Shown here piece by piece: positions 17,862 through 27,552 of a stretch of DNA of 64,000 bases. The position numbers and the translations under genes were made by a program. Source of the DNA: Flavobacterium salmonis. Lineage in GTDB: Bacteria > Bacteroidota > Bacteroidia > Flavobacteriales > Flavobacteriaceae. Below the pieces are notes generated by a model that saw nothing but the letters and a program-made list of their open reading frames with translations, had not been told where the DNA came from and ran no database searches. The stretch is taken from positions 329,585 to 393,584 of the forward strand of contig NZ_CAIJDP010000079.1 of the NCBI RefSeq assembly GCF_903819435.1. Reading direction: 5' to 3'. Every line of letters begins with the position of its first letter. Position 1 is the stretch's first letter.

Positions 17862-20717
17862 ATGTTACTAAAAAACGCAATCCAAGACCTTACAATTGCT
17901 GCCTTAGCTTTATTTTCTTATCAAAATAGCACAGCACAGCAAACCGATAAAGTTTACCTATCCGGAAAAGATTTTGAACATCCTGTACAATGGGATTTCT
18001 TTTGCACCGGAGGCAATAATAGTCAAAAATGGTCTAAAATAAATGTTCCATCCCAATGGGAATTAGAAGGTTTTGGCGAATACACGTATGGAAGATGGTA
18101 CAAAGAACTGAACCAAAAAGAACCAAGCAAGGAAGAAGGTTTATATAAATTTGAATTTGATGTCCCTGCTGATTATAAAGACAAAGAAATTTTAATTGCG
18201 TTTGGCGGAGCCATGACCGATACCGAAGTGAAAATCAACGGAAAACTGGCCGGAGCAATTCATCAGGGTGGTTTTTATGAATTTAAATATGATATTACCT
18301 CCTTATTAAAATTCGGTTCTAAAAACACTTTAGAAATTCATGTCTGGAAACATTCTGCCAATAAATCAGTAAATGCAGCCGAAAGAAGAGCAGACTGGTG
18401 GCTTTTTGGAGGAATTTATCGTCCGGTATGGCTTGAAGTTTCTCCTAAAACACATATTCAACATATTGCAGTAAATCCAAAAATGGACGGCTCGATTACT
18501 GTAGATTTAAATCTTAAAAACATTTCTAAAAATGCTTTTTTAGAAGCTACATTGAAAGGTTTAAACGGAGAAAAATTCGAAACTTTTACTTTTCCTGTAA
18601 AAGCAAAAAGTACTGCGGCATCAATCGCTGCTCAATGGAAAAACATCAAACCGTGGAATCCGGAAAGTCCAAATTTATATGATCTGGAACTGGTTTTAAA
18701 ACAAAACGGAGCCATAATTCATAAATACGACAAACGAATTGGTTTCAGAACTTTAGAATTCAAAAAACAAGATGGAATTTATGTCAATGGTACCAAAATC
18801 GTGATGAAAGGTATCAACCGTCATTCGTTCTGGCCTGAAGGAGGAAGAAGCACCAGCAAGAGAATCAGTGATCTGGATGTGAAATTATTAAAAGACATGA
18901 ACATGAATGCTGTTCGCGGACATTATCCTCCTGATGAGCACTTTCTTGACGTTTGTGATTCATTAGGCCTTTTTGTCCTGAATGAATTAGCTGGCTGGCA
19001 AAACTCTTATGATACCGAAACCGGAACTAAATTAGTAACCGAAATGGTCGTTCGCGATGTGAATCACCCCTCTGTAATTATCTGGGATAATGGTAACGAA
19101 GGTGGCTGGAATTACAACGTTGATAAAGTTTTTGAAGATAATGACCCGCAAAAAAGAATCGTCATTCACCCTTGGGCTGATTTTAACGGCTGGGACACGC
19201 ACCATTATCCGACTTATTTAACCGGAATGCATCGTTTTAACAATGGCGAAAATGTATTTTTCCCAACCGAATTTATGCACGGAACTTACGATAATGGTCA
19301 CGGAGCTGCCCTTGAAGATTTCTGGACACGTTATAAACAAAGCCCTTTGTTTGCAGGAGGTTTCATGTGGGCAATGCTGGATGAAGCCGTATTTCGTTCT
19401 GACTGGACCGGAGATGCAAAATTCGATTCAAAAGGTTCTTTGGCTGCAGATGGAATTTTAGGACCGCACCGTGAAAAAGAAGGAAGTTACTATACCGTAA
19501 AAGAAGTCTGGGCTCCGATTCAGTTTCAGCCAAAACAGGTTACCGCAGATTTTGATGGTGCTTTCTTAATTATAAACGACTATCTTTTCAGTAATCTGAA
19601 TTCCTGCAAAATGGAATTTAAAGTCCTAAAATCTGACAATAACGTTCTTTACACGAATGGAACTTCGGCAGCAATCAGCTCCGGTAAAATTGAGATTCCG
19701 AGTATAGATCCGGGCGAAACACGTAAAATTAAATTCGCTGTTCCGTCTAATTTTGCTGAAGGAGACATTTTATCTATTACGGCTCATGATCAGTTCAATA
19801 ACGAAATTTACACATGGACATGGCCAATTCATAAAGCAAAATATTATGCTGAAAAATTCTTAGCAGTTCAAAATACAAAAGCAAAAGCTTCTGGTGTAAA
19901 AACAGGTAACGAAATCACTTTAAAAGGAAGCGATGTAACGGTAACTTTTGATGCTTTGACAGGAGAAATTTCTTCTGTTAAAAACGGAACTTCAACTATT
20001 CAATTAACAAATGGCCCTCGACCGATTGGAATGAAAGCCAAATTAAAAGACATTCAGGTTTCACAGGAAGGTGATAAAGCCGTTTGTACCGTAAATTACA
20101 CCGGAGGTTTGTCTTCTGTTAAATGGATCATGAAACCTGATGGAAGATTCAAAATGGAATTGATTGCACTGAAAAATGCTTCAGGCGGTGAAGGTTTTGA
20201 CGGTGCTTTTTTTGAAGATAAAATCAGCGCATTCGGAATTACTTTTAGTTTTCCGGAAAAAGAAGTTACCGGAATGAAGTGGTTTGGAAGAGGTCCTTAC
20301 CATGTCTGGAAAAACAGAATCAAAGGAACTACTTACGGTATCTGGGAGAAAGATTATAACACAACTATAACGGGCGAAAGTTTTGAAAATCTGGTTTATC
20401 CTGAGTTTAAAGGTTATCATGCTAATTTATTGGGTGCAAACTTAAAAGCGGGTGCATCATCATTTAAAGTTTTCAGTGAATCTGATAATTTATTTTTGAG
20501 ATTATTCACACCAGATTTGCCTAAAAATGCTTTTTCCGGAAGTTATCCACAGCCAACATTCCCGGAAGGAGATATTTCATTTATGTATGAAATTCCGGCT
20601 ATGAGAGATTTTAAACCTTTAGAACATCAGGGACCAGAAAGTCAGGCGACCAATATCAGAATTAAAAGTGGTGATGACGGAATCAAAATGAATTTATGGT
20701 TTGATTTTAGAAATTAA
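17862..20717 (+). CDS. GH2 beta-galactosidase-like glycosidase
   Basis: A 951-residue secreted enzyme with the standard GH2 order: sugar-binding jelly roll (about 40-195), immunoglobulin-like domain (200-300), TIM barrel (300-560) and C-terminal beta domains. KRIGFRTLEF and GINRHSFWPEGGRS mark the barrel entry. The acid/base is Glu413 in WDNGNEGG, and Glu470 in FFPTEFMHG is the likely nucleophile. The context suggests removal of beta-galactose or a related sugar from RG-I galactan side chains, but GH2 also includes glucuronidases and arabinosidases. It follows the CE12 gene by 22 bp; the next gene comes after 220 bp containing an inverted-repeat element. Confidence 0.88.
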   Translation: MLLKNAIQDLTIAALALFSYQNSTAQQTDKVYLSGKDFEHPVQWDFFCTGGNNSQKWSKINVPSQWELEGFGEYTYGRWYKELNQKEPSKEEGLYKFEFDVPADYKDKEILIAFGGAMTDTEVKINGKLAGAIHQGGFYEFKYDITSLLKFGSKNTLEIHVWKHSANKSVNAAERRADWWLFGGIYRPVWLEVSPKTHIQHIAVNPKMDGSITVDLNLKNISKNAFLEATLKGLNGEKFETFTFPVKAKSTAASIAAQWKNIKPWNPESPNLYDLELVLKQNGAIIHKYDKRIGFRTLEFKKQDGIYVNGTKIVMKGINRHSFWPEGGRSTSKRISDLDVKLLKDMNMNAVRGHYPPDEHFLDVCDSLGLFVLNELAGWQNSYDTETGTKLVTEMVVRDVNHPSVIIWDNGNEGGWNYNVDKVFEDNDPQKRIVIHPWADFNGWDTHHYPTYLTGMHRFNNGENVFFPTEFMHGTYDNGHGAALEDFWTRYKQSPLFAGGFMWAMLDEAVFRSDWTGDAKFDSKGSLAADGILGPHREKEGSYYTVKEVWAPIQFQPKQVTADFDGAFLIINDYLFSNLNSCKMEFKVLKSDNNVLYTNGTSAAISSGKIEIPSIDPGETRKIKFAVPSNFAEGDILSITAHDQFNNEIYTWTWPIHKAKYYAEKFLAVQNTKAKASGVKTGNEITLKGSDVTVTFDALTGEISSVKNGTSTIQLTNGPRPIGMKAKLKDIQVSQEGDKAVCTVNYTGGLSSVKWIMKPDGRFKMELIALKNASGGEGFDGAFFEDKISAFGITFSFPEKEVTGMKWFGRGPYHVWKNRIKGTTYGIWEKDYNTTITGESFENLVYPEFKGYHANLLGANLKAGASSFKVFSESDNLFLRLFTPDLPKNAFSGSYPQPTFPEGDISFMYEIPAMRDFKPLEHQGPESQATNIRIKSGDDGIKMNLWFDFRN

Positions 20718-20788
20718 AAAATTTGTTTCAGGTTTTGTTTTGTTTCAGGTTTCAGGTTTTGCTCTTAGCTATAATTTATGTTCATAGT

Positions 20789-20892
20789 TTTGTCATTCTG
20801 AGGAACGAAGAATCCCCGCGACAATTAGCCATAACGATTTTCAATCTTTGTAGAGTTACTTACGAAGATTCTTCGTTCCTCAGAATGACAAA
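20789..20892. repeat. MITE/REP-like element with perfect 26-bp inverted ends
   Basis: The left arm 20789-20814 (beginning TTTGTCATTCTGAGGAACG) and the right arm 20867-20892 are exact reverse complements over 26 bp, around a 52-bp spacer. It carries no coding sequence. It lies between the GH2 and tandem CE12 genes, read in the same direction, so a transcript would fold into a long hairpin there. Its shape fits a dispersed non-autonomous repeat. Confidence 0.85.
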
Positions 20893-20937
20893 CTGGACAG
20901 AATTACACAATTCACAATTTACAATTCACAATTAATT

Positions 20938-22443
20938 ATGAAATCGATTAAAATAACTGCAATACTGTTTTTAGGTTTATTATTTTTCAATTTTACGCCA
21001 AAACAAAACAATAAACCGACAGTTTACACCGTGGGAGACTCTACCGTAAAAAACGGAAGAGGTGACGGATCCGGCGGGCTTTGGGGCTGGGGAGATTATA
21101 TTGGACAGTTTTTGGATAATACAAAAGTCAATATTGAAAATCATGCTTTGGGCGGTACCAGCAGCAGGACTTTTCAGGATAAAGGTTTGTGGACAGCGGT
21201 TTTGAATAAACTTAAAAAAGGTGATTACGTGCTGATTCAGTTTGGACATAACGATGACGGTCCACTAAATGACACACTCCGGGCAAGGGGAACCATCAAA
21301 GGAATTGGATCAGAAACCCAGGAAATCGACAACATGATTACTAAAAAGCATGAAACAGTTCATACTTACGGCTGGTACATTCAGAAAGTAGTTCAGGAAG
21401 CAAAATCAAAAGGCGCTATTCCGATTATTTGTTCCCCTATTCCACGAAATGACTGGAAGGAAGGAAAAGTACCACGCAACGACAAATCATACGGATTATG
21501 GGCTAAACAAATTTCAGAAAAGGAAAAAGTAACTTTTATCAATCTGAATGAAAAAATGGCTGTTGAAATGGAAAAGTTAGGCGAACAAAAAGTAACCGGA
21601 ACTTATTTCTATAAAAAAGACCATACACATCCCTCTGCAAAAGGAGCTGTATTGGCGGCTTCATTAATTGTCAATGAACTGAAAGCAAGCAAAAACTCCC
21701 TAAAAAAATATATTTTAAAAGATCCGAAAATTGTACTTCCGGCGAAGAAAAAAGTCTTTCTAATTGGCGATTCAACGATGGCAAACAATGGCGATAATCC
21801 CAATGCTGTCGGCTGGGGAGTTGCATTTCCAAAATATTGCGATACCACCAGAATTGAAGTGGTCAATAAAGCCAGAGGAGGAAGAAGTACACGTACTTAT
21901 ACCAAAGAAGGTTTGTGGGATGAAGTTAAGAATCAATTGAAACCAGGTGATTTTGTAATGATTCAGTTTGGTCATAATGATGCCGGAGCGGTTGATAAAG
22001 AAAAATTTAGAGGTTCATTAAAAGGTAATGGAGATGAAACTCAGATTGTCGTTCGTGACAGCATAACAGAAACCGTTCATACTTTTGGCTGGTACATGCA
22101 AAAGTTCATAAGGGAAAGCAAAGAAAAAGGCGCTATTCCGATTGTTTTAAGTCAGACGCCAAGAAACGAATGGCCAAACGACAAAGTAGAACGCAGAACC
22201 GATACTTATGGAAACTGGTCGAAAATTGCTGCCGAAAGAGAAAAAGCATTTTATATTGACCTGAACGAAATTGTAGCCCAAAAATACGAAGCTCTAGGCA
22301 AAGAAAAAGTAAAACCGTTTTTTCCGAAAGATCATACGCACACAGGAGCTGGAGGGGCTGCTTTTAATGCACTTACAGTAGCTGAAAGTCTTAAAAAAAT
22401 AAAAGACTGCGGACTGAGGGAGTATATTGAAATTCCGAAGTAA
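20938..22443 (+). CDS. Tandem double-domain CE12-type acetylesterase
   Basis: A 501-residue secreted protein made of two SGNH hydrolase domains in a row. Domain 1 has GDST with Ser35, GHND at 104-107, and DHTH with Asp229 and His232. Domain 2 has GDST with Ser280, GHND at 346-349, and DHTH with Asp466 and His469. Both triads are complete, so both domains should be active. The two halves share long phrases (HTYGWYIQKV / HTFGWYMQKF), showing an internal duplication. CE12 members deacetylate rhamnogalacturonan. The gene follows GH2 after a gap with an inverted-repeat element and ends at a strong hairpin at 22556-22586. Confidence 0.9.
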   Translation: MKSIKITAILFLGLLFFNFTPKQNNKPTVYTVGDSTVKNGRGDGSGGLWGWGDYIGQFLDNTKVNIENHALGGTSSRTFQDKGLWTAVLNKLKKGDYVLIQFGHNDDGPLNDTLRARGTIKGIGSETQEIDNMITKKHETVHTYGWYIQKVVQEAKSKGAIPIICSPIPRNDWKEGKVPRNDKSYGLWAKQISEKEKVTFINLNEKMAVEMEKLGEQKVTGTYFYKKDHTHPSAKGAVLAASLIVNELKASKNSLKKYILKDPKIVLPAKKKVFLIGDSTMANNGDNPNAVGWGVAFPKYCDTTRIEVVNKARGGRSTRTYTKEGLWDEVKNQLKPGDFVMIQFGHNDAGAVDKEKFRGSLKGNGDETQIVVRDSITETVHTFGWYMQKFIRESKEKGAIPIVLSQTPRNEWPNDKVERRTDTYGNWSKIAAEREKAFYIDLNEIVAQKYEALGKEKVKPFFPKDHTHTGAGGAAFNALTVAESLKKIKDCGLREYIEIPK

Positions 22444-22555
22444 GTTGTATGGAATCTGTAAAATGTTAGATGTAAAATGTTTTATGAAATTTAAGAATAT
22501 AAATTACGTGAACGGGGAATTTGCAGTTTTTCACTTTTCACTTTTAATGCATAAA

Positions 22556-22586
22556 AAAAACCTCGTTTAAATTAAACGAGGTTTTT
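22556..22586. terminator. Bidirectional terminator between CE12 and Hc1 genes
   Basis: AAAAACCTCGTTTAA and TTAAACGAGGTTTTT form a near-continuous palindrome with A and T runs at the ends. It serves the plus-strand CE12 gene and the minus-strand Hc1 gene, whose stop codon is 5 bp away. Confidence 0.88.
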
Positions 22587-22590
22587 AGTA

Positions 22591-22767
22591 TTATTTTTTT
22601 GATTCTTCGATAGAAACTTTTCTGAACTCTTTTAAAAGTTTTTCAATCTCTAAAGATGATTTACGTGCTCTTGCTCCTGCTGCTTTAACACCTTTTTCAG
22701 ATAATGATTCAGATTCTGTTTTGAATGTTTCAAGTTCGGCGTTGATTTTTACTAATAAATCTTTCAT
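22591..22767 (-). CDS. Histone H1-like nucleoid protein Hc1
   Basis: A 58-residue protein, MKDLLVKINAELETFKTESE at the start and LEIEKLLKEFRKVSIEESKK at the end, with the KGVKAAGARARKSS lysine/arginine/alanine centre. This matches the Hc1 histone H1-like family that is widespread in Bacteroidota as a short chromosomal gene. It should bind DNA non-specifically. A perfect TATTTTTG -7 box lies 25 bp upstream of the ATG. It is a housekeeping gene inserted between pectin operons. Confidence 0.9.
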   Translation of the reverse strand: MKDLLVKINAELETFKTESESLSEKGVKAAGARARKSSLEIEKLLKEFRKVSIEESKK

Positions 22768-22792
22768 GATAATTATGTATTAAATTAGGTCG

Positions 22793-22822
22793 CAAAAATA
22801 AAAGTTTGCTTTATAGTTAACG
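22793..22822 (-). promoter_or_regulatory. Promoter of the Hc1 gene
   Basis: TATTTTTG (22800-22793 on the minus strand) fits TAnnTTTG exactly. A weak -33 candidate (GTTAAC) lies about 19 bp further upstream. The locus-wide CAGG repeat is absent. Confidence 0.55.
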
Positions 22823-23062
22823 TAAGTTTAGTGTTAAAATTATCCCTATTTTTCCTGTTACTGTTAATATTTAATAAAACCATTCACATTACCACTAATT
22901 ATCAATAGTTTATAAAAATAATATTTTCAAAATTTTATTTACAATAACGTTTGGCAGCCCCAAATCTCATGTCTTTGTCATTTAAATTTGGCTTTTTGTC
23001 TACAGAAGCACATATACCATTCATTAGGTTAGCGATGATTTAAAGCTATCAGATATTCAATT
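22823..23062. other. Gap between the Hc1 promoter and the adhesin-E-like gene
   Basis: No intact gene. The minus strand holds a short open fragment at 22935-23039, described separately; the rest is AT-rich with no clear signal. Confidence 0.4.
22935..23039 (-). pseudogene. Possible remnant of a secreted-protein C-terminus
   Basis: The minus strand reads IIANLMNGICASVDKKPNLN and on to FGAAKRYCK-stop, bounded upstream by an in-frame stop. The IIA...C pattern resembles the end of the neighbouring gene (DIIATEVCKL), so this may be a leftover of a duplicated adhesin-E-like gene. It is too short to be sure it ever coded. Confidence 0.25.
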
Positions 23063-23461
23063 TTATAATTTACAAACTTCTGTTGCAATAATATCCATAA
23101 AAGACCCTGGATAGATTTTTTCATGTTTTATTTTTACATCATCTGATTTTTCGACTTTACCATTAAGATCATATGAGATTACTTTAATCAGATTATAGGT
23201 TCTAGCTGTACAATTCAATTCAACTAACATCAATTCACGATTCCCACCAAAAAATATCTCCTTTAATTGAATGTTTTTAACTGGTCGTACCGGAATTATA
23301 TGACTTATCCAAAACCTTAAACATTCACCATCTTTTTCCTGCGATGTAATGTATATTTTTGCTCCATCATTGTCGTTAGCAATATATTTGAAGTCTTTGT
23401 CTGATTGAGAAAAACAATTTACAGCTAAAAGAAATAAGAGAATAATAAAAAGTTTTTTCAT
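23063..23461 (-). CDS. Small secreted protein, surface-adhesin-E-like
   Basis: A 132-residue protein with a clear signal peptide (MKKLFIILLFLLAVNCFSQ). The mature part has the pattern of the adhesin protein E family: one early Cys and one central Cys in ELNCTARTYNLIKVISYDLNGK, a late pro-Gly-Ser (YPGSFMDIIA) and a terminal Cys (EVCKL). The function is unknown; members are small periplasmic or surface proteins. It stands alone with no CAGG operator, so it is probably not part of the pectin regulon. Confidence 0.6.
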   Translation of the reverse strand: MKKLFIILLFLLAVNCFSQSDKDFKYIANDNDGAKIYITSQEKDGECLRFWISHIIPVRPVKNIQLKEIFFGGNRELMLVELNCTARTYNLIKVISYDLNGKVEKSDDVKIKHEKIYPGSFMDIIATEVCKL

Positions 23462-23612
23462 AAAAAATTTTGGTTAGTATATGAAAGTTTCTGTCGTCAT
23501 AACTTTTGTCATAGACACTGTGCAGGTCTGAGTTAATTTCTTCATTAAATAATATTTTTCGAAAAACAACTACTAACTTAAAAAATAAATTATGAATCCT
23601 CTGATAATGGAT

Positions 23613-24992
23613 TTATTTTAATTTGTCATAATTCACTTTTTTAGCATCCTTTTTAAACTGATTTTCAAGTGCTATTTTCATTTCTTCGGCTACCGATTTA
23701 TTTTCTGAAATAAGGTTATTCTTTTCCTGAGGATCTTTTTCAATATTATAAAGCTCGAAATCTGCAGAAGTATTCACGTGCCTGGTCCGGATTATTTTCC
23801 ATGGCTTTTTAATTAAGGATTCCTGTAAATGACCTCTAACATAAATTTCCTGATCAGAAATTGATTTATTTTCTAAAACTGCCGTCCAGGCATTTTTCCC
23901 TTCAATACTTTTTGGAAGATTATGATCTCCTGCTAATGACAAAATAGTTGGTAATAAATCTATTACCGAAATATAATTTTCATTCTTATATTTCTTCAAA
24001 TGATCTTTCCAATAAAATATACAGGGAACTCGTATTGCCCCTTCATAATTTGATGTTTTCCAGTCCCTGAGCGGTGTATTATCTCCGAGAACAGTATTTG
24101 ATGGATGATTTCCATTATATTCGTTTTTAGAGTCCCAATCCTGCATAGCACCGTTATCGCTCATAAAAATAACCAGCGTGTTTTTATCCAGTTTTTGCTG
24201 TTTAAGCTTCTCAAGCAATATTCCAACACTATTGTCGAGGTGACTCATAGCCGCCGCATAATCCCTGCGCGAACTGTCTTTTATGGAATTCATATAAGGA
24301 TCTTTCCATTTCTGTTCTTCCTGTAAAGGAAAATGCGGTGCACTATAAGCTACTTCTAAAAAGAAACTTTTCTTTGGATCTCTTATTTCCGAAATCCATT
24401 TGACAGCTTCATTGGTAAGCAAGTCTGTAACATGCCCTTCCTCTTCAATAAATTCACCATTTCGATACCAGCTTTTATCGCCATTTTTATACAAATGCGT
24501 ATACTGATCTAATTGTCCGTGTAGGAAACCATATGAATAATCAAATCCATACGCTTTTGGTCCACTGCTCGGCTGCAACCCAAGATGCCATTTACCTATA
24601 AGTGCTGTCTGATAGTTATTTTTATACAATAGCTTTGGCAATGTTGGAATTGAATCCGGGAGTTTCAACTGACTTTTATCGCTAATCGGAGCTACGATTC
24701 CCATACGACTCGCCGGTTTTCCCGTAAACAAACTCGCCCTTGAAGGAGAACAGGTTGGATTGACATAAAACCGATCCATTTCTACCCCGTTTCTAGCTAA
24801 AAAATCAATATTTGGCGTTTTGATTATCGAACCGTGGTACCCGACATCATTCCATCCGGCATCATCAGCTATTATCAAAATGATATTCGGTTTTTCTGAT
24901 GAACTCATTTCATTTTCCTGACTATATAAAATTGAAAAACAAAACGATAACAGTACTAACAATTGATTTTTTGTATTCATATTTTTTATCAT
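23613..24992 (-). CDS. Secreted type I sulfatase (S1 family)
   Basis: A 459-residue protein with a signal peptide. The formylglycine motif CSPSR is at residues 81-85 (Cys81 is the residue to be oxidised), preceded by the metal-binding ADDAGWNDVG (42-51) and followed by GKWHLG. These show an active S1 arylsulfatase fold that hydrolyses sulfate esters on sugars. Two ATGs are possible: 24992 or residue 5 (24980), where the signal peptide begins more cleanly. It is last in the minus-strand operon GH43-GH28-GH115-sulfatase, 18 bp after GH115. A sulfatase is unusual among pectin genes and points to a sulfated side chain. Confidence 0.92.
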   Translation of the reverse strand: MIKNMNTKNQLLVLLSFCFSILYSQENEMSSSEKPNIILIIADDAGWNDVGYHGSIIKTPNIDFLARNGVEMDRFYVNPTCSPSRASLFTGKPASRMGIVAPISDKSQLKLPDSIPTLPKLLYKNNYQTALIGKWHLGLQPSSGPKAYGFDYSYGFLHGQLDQYTHLYKNGDKSWYRNGEFIEEEGHVTDLLTNEAVKWISEIRDPKKSFFLEVAYSAPHFPLQEEQKWKDPYMNSIKDSSRRDYAAAMSHLDNSVGILLEKLKQQKLDKNTLVIFMSDNGAMQDWDSKNEYNGNHPSNTVLGDNTPLRDWKTSNYEGAIRVPCIFYWKDHLKKYKNENYISVIDLLPTILSLAGDHNLPKSIEGKNAWTAVLENKSISDQEIYVRGHLQESLIKKPWKIIRTRHVNTSADFELYNIEKDPQEKNNLISENKSVAEEMKIALENQFKKDAKKVNYDKLK

Positions 24993-25010
24993 TTTAAAAT
25001 TTGATTCATC

Positions 25011-27458
25011 TTAGATTTTAGTATTTACTGTGATATAGTCCAATACAATTCCTGTTTGATTCACGTTAATTGCAATCGTATGTTTTCCTTTATTTGCATT
25101 TGAAACAGGCAGTTTTACAATGGCACTATTGCGCAATACATTTTCTTTCCAGGTTTTATCCCTGTCTTTTGTATTGATCGAAAAGGACTGCGTTTTATTT
25201 CCGTCTATCTGTACTTCGATTTGATGATCAAAGTTATTGGCATGCGTAGGCAACAAGTGAATTTCTATTTCATAATTACCCACATTTTCAATTTCAAAAT
25301 CATAAGAAACTGACGGTTTTTCAGTTTTAAAATACTTTTGTTTTAATGGAAATAAAGTAATAGCATTATTACTATACCCTAAACAGTTAATGGTTTTCCA
25401 TTGGTATTCTTTAGATTCTTTTTTAGAAATAAACTGATTTGCACTTATGAATTTTATCGCTTTTGAAGTTTCTTTAACTGATGCTTCTTTTGAAAATTCG
25501 GCTTTTTTAATAGAATCGAAAACCGGCAGATTTCTAGGGCGCATCGACATCATGTGATTCCATTTGCCACTGCTCAGTTTCTCATTATAAAAATCAGTCA
25601 GTTCTTTTATTTTGTTGTATGATTCATTAGATAGTGTTTCGTATTTTTTTTTCTCATTTATATCTGATGCCCTGCAAGCCAGATTCCAGTATAAAAATTT
25701 ATGGTTCATATAAGCAGCTGATTTAATCGGATAAGTTACCAATTGAAAATAAGCATCTAGTCTTTCATCAGGAACAAGTTGGCCAGTATCTACTGAAACG
25801 GCAGAGTTCCAAACATCTACTTCTTTAACCAAATTATTGTAAGCTTTTATTCTTTTCTGACATTCTTCTTCAGTAAAATCGGATAGTTTTATTTGCGTAG
25901 TAGGTTCAGTCTGGCTCCATCCCATATATTCCGGCTTTCTGAGAAATGCCAATCGGTAATATTCTTCAAATACAGGATTTAAGTATTCTGCAATTTGGGA
26001 AGAGAGTTCTCTGGTAATCCAGTGTTTCAGGTACTGATTGATTCCATCCGATTTTATACTATTAATATCCCACGCTAAATCCAGAAAAAGTTCTGTATCA
26101 TATTCGGCAGGTTTTATATCTCCAACATTTACGATCCACATTTTTTTAGCACCGTTTTCATAAGCTTTAGTCATTTCGTACCAAATCAAACCCGGTTGTG
26201 TTGTACTGAGCCAAAGATAGTCATGTGGCCTTCCCCAATAACTAATATGGTAATAAACACCGCTTCCTCCTGCTCTTTTTTGCTCTTCTTCATTACTGAG
26301 ACGGCGAATATACCCGTAATTATCATCTGGCCAGACCAAAGTTATATCATCGGGAACTTTAAGTCCGTTATCGTATAATTCCAACACTTCTTTGTACGGT
26401 ACAAAAGCCTGAGGAATTTCTTTTAACGGTTTTTTAAAAGTATTTGAAAGCATCTCACGCTGATTCAAAATGATTTTTTCCACCATATCGATGGATTCTT
26501 TTAAATCTTTCGCCCCTTCCATTTTACTGTCATGAACGCCACGCATGCCCAATGTCATAATGGTTTCGTTCTGAGCCGATTTTAATTCATCTAAACGATC
26601 CTGCCAATATTTGTCAACGTTGGATTTATTGGTAAAATAATTATAATCTCCATGAATTTTAGGTTTCCATTCGTCAACATTATTCCGAAGCATTGGTTCA
26701 GCGTGTGAAGAACCAATAACCATATGATATTTTTGGGCTATTTCCTTATTCCCCGGAAGGGTAAAAAAACCTTTTGTAGAAGGATGCATAGCCGGCCAGA
26801 TGGTGTTGGCTTTTAAACGCAGTAATAACTGAAATATCTTTTCGTAAGTTTTGGGTCCGATGTTTCCAACTTCCGGTTCGAATGTTTTTTCTGCCCAGGG
26901 CTCTAATCCCCAGTCTTCATCATTTAAGAAGATTCCTCTGTATTGTACCGATGGCGATGAAATGATGCCTTTTTGTGGAAGCTGCAATGTTAGTTTTTCT
27001 TTTTTTATCGGATGAACATCTGCCCACCATTTCCATGGAGAAATTCCCAGACGCTCTGTAATTTCAAAAATGGCATAAACTGTTCCTCTTATATCGCTTC
27101 CAACTACCAAAAGATTGTCCTTCTCTTTTTTAATGGAAAATTTCTCCCACTGACCAGACAAATCTTTGGATTTTGATTTAAAAAGATCTGATGAGGCCTC
27201 TCCGATATAAATTCCTTCTTTAGAAATAGTTTGGGTTGGAACAATTTCGGGTCTTTTTCCGGTTATCTCTTTTACATCATCAGCCAATTCGTTTACAGCC
27301 CAAATAACTAATTCGTCTGTATTTTTATCGATATAAATTGTAGTTAACTGATTGGAATCTGAAATTGAAAAATTAACTGCGTTTTTATCCTGACTGTAAA
27401 TGTTGTTACTCAAAAAAATAAGCAACAACAGCAACCTTGCAAGTATATTTTTGTTCAT
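25011..27458 (-). CDS. GH115 alpha-glucuronidase
   Basis: An 815-residue secreted enzyme (signal peptide to NNIYSQ). Family GH115 is recognised from the N-terminal DELVIWAVNELADDVKEITGKRP domain, the QYRGIFLNDEDWGLEPWA entry to the barrel, the NTIWPAMHPSTKGFF and GSSHAEPMLRNN segments, and LVWPDDNYGYIRRLSNEEEQKRAGGSGVYYHISYWGRPHDYLWL. GH115 enzymes remove 1,2-linked (4-O-methyl)glucuronic acid from xylan, and other members act on arabinogalactan. In this operon, next to an exo-galactanase-like GH43 and a sulfatase, arabinogalactan-type side chains are the more likely substrate. Confidence 0.93.
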   Translation of the reverse strand: MNKNILARLLLLLIFLSNNIYSQDKNAVNFSISDSNQLTTIYIDKNTDELVIWAVNELADDVKEITGKRPEIVPTQTISKEGIYIGEASSDLFKSKSKDLSGQWEKFSIKKEKDNLLVVGSDIRGTVYAIFEITERLGISPWKWWADVHPIKKEKLTLQLPQKGIISSPSVQYRGIFLNDEDWGLEPWAEKTFEPEVGNIGPKTYEKIFQLLLRLKANTIWPAMHPSTKGFFTLPGNKEIAQKYHMVIGSSHAEPMLRNNVDEWKPKIHGDYNYFTNKSNVDKYWQDRLDELKSAQNETIMTLGMRGVHDSKMEGAKDLKESIDMVEKIILNQREMLSNTFKKPLKEIPQAFVPYKEVLELYDNGLKVPDDITLVWPDDNYGYIRRLSNEEEQKRAGGSGVYYHISYWGRPHDYLWLSTTQPGLIWYEMTKAYENGAKKMWIVNVGDIKPAEYDTELFLDLAWDINSIKSDGINQYLKHWITRELSSQIAEYLNPVFEEYYRLAFLRKPEYMGWSQTEPTTQIKLSDFTEEECQKRIKAYNNLVKEVDVWNSAVSVDTGQLVPDERLDAYFQLVTYPIKSAAYMNHKFLYWNLACRASDINEKKKYETLSNESYNKIKELTDFYNEKLSSGKWNHMMSMRPRNLPVFDSIKKAEFSKEASVKETSKAIKFISANQFISKKESKEYQWKTINCLGYSNNAITLFPLKQKYFKTEKPSVSYDFEIENVGNYEIEIHLLPTHANNFDHQIEVQIDGNKTQSFSINTKDRDKTWKENVLRNSAIVKLPVSNANKGKHTIAINVNQTGIVLDYITVNTKI

Positions 27459-27552
27459 ATTTAAGTTTGTTTACCTAAAAACAAAAGTTCAAAGTTTACA
27501 ACTAATTACGTTACAACTTTGAACTTCTGCATCTTTAAATTATTAGAAAAAA

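Noticed and set aside
20723..20935. Short open frame in the gap before the tandem CE12 gene
   Set aside because: It runs through both arms of the inverted-repeat element and repeats of CAATTCACAATT; the sequence is explained by repeats, not by coding.
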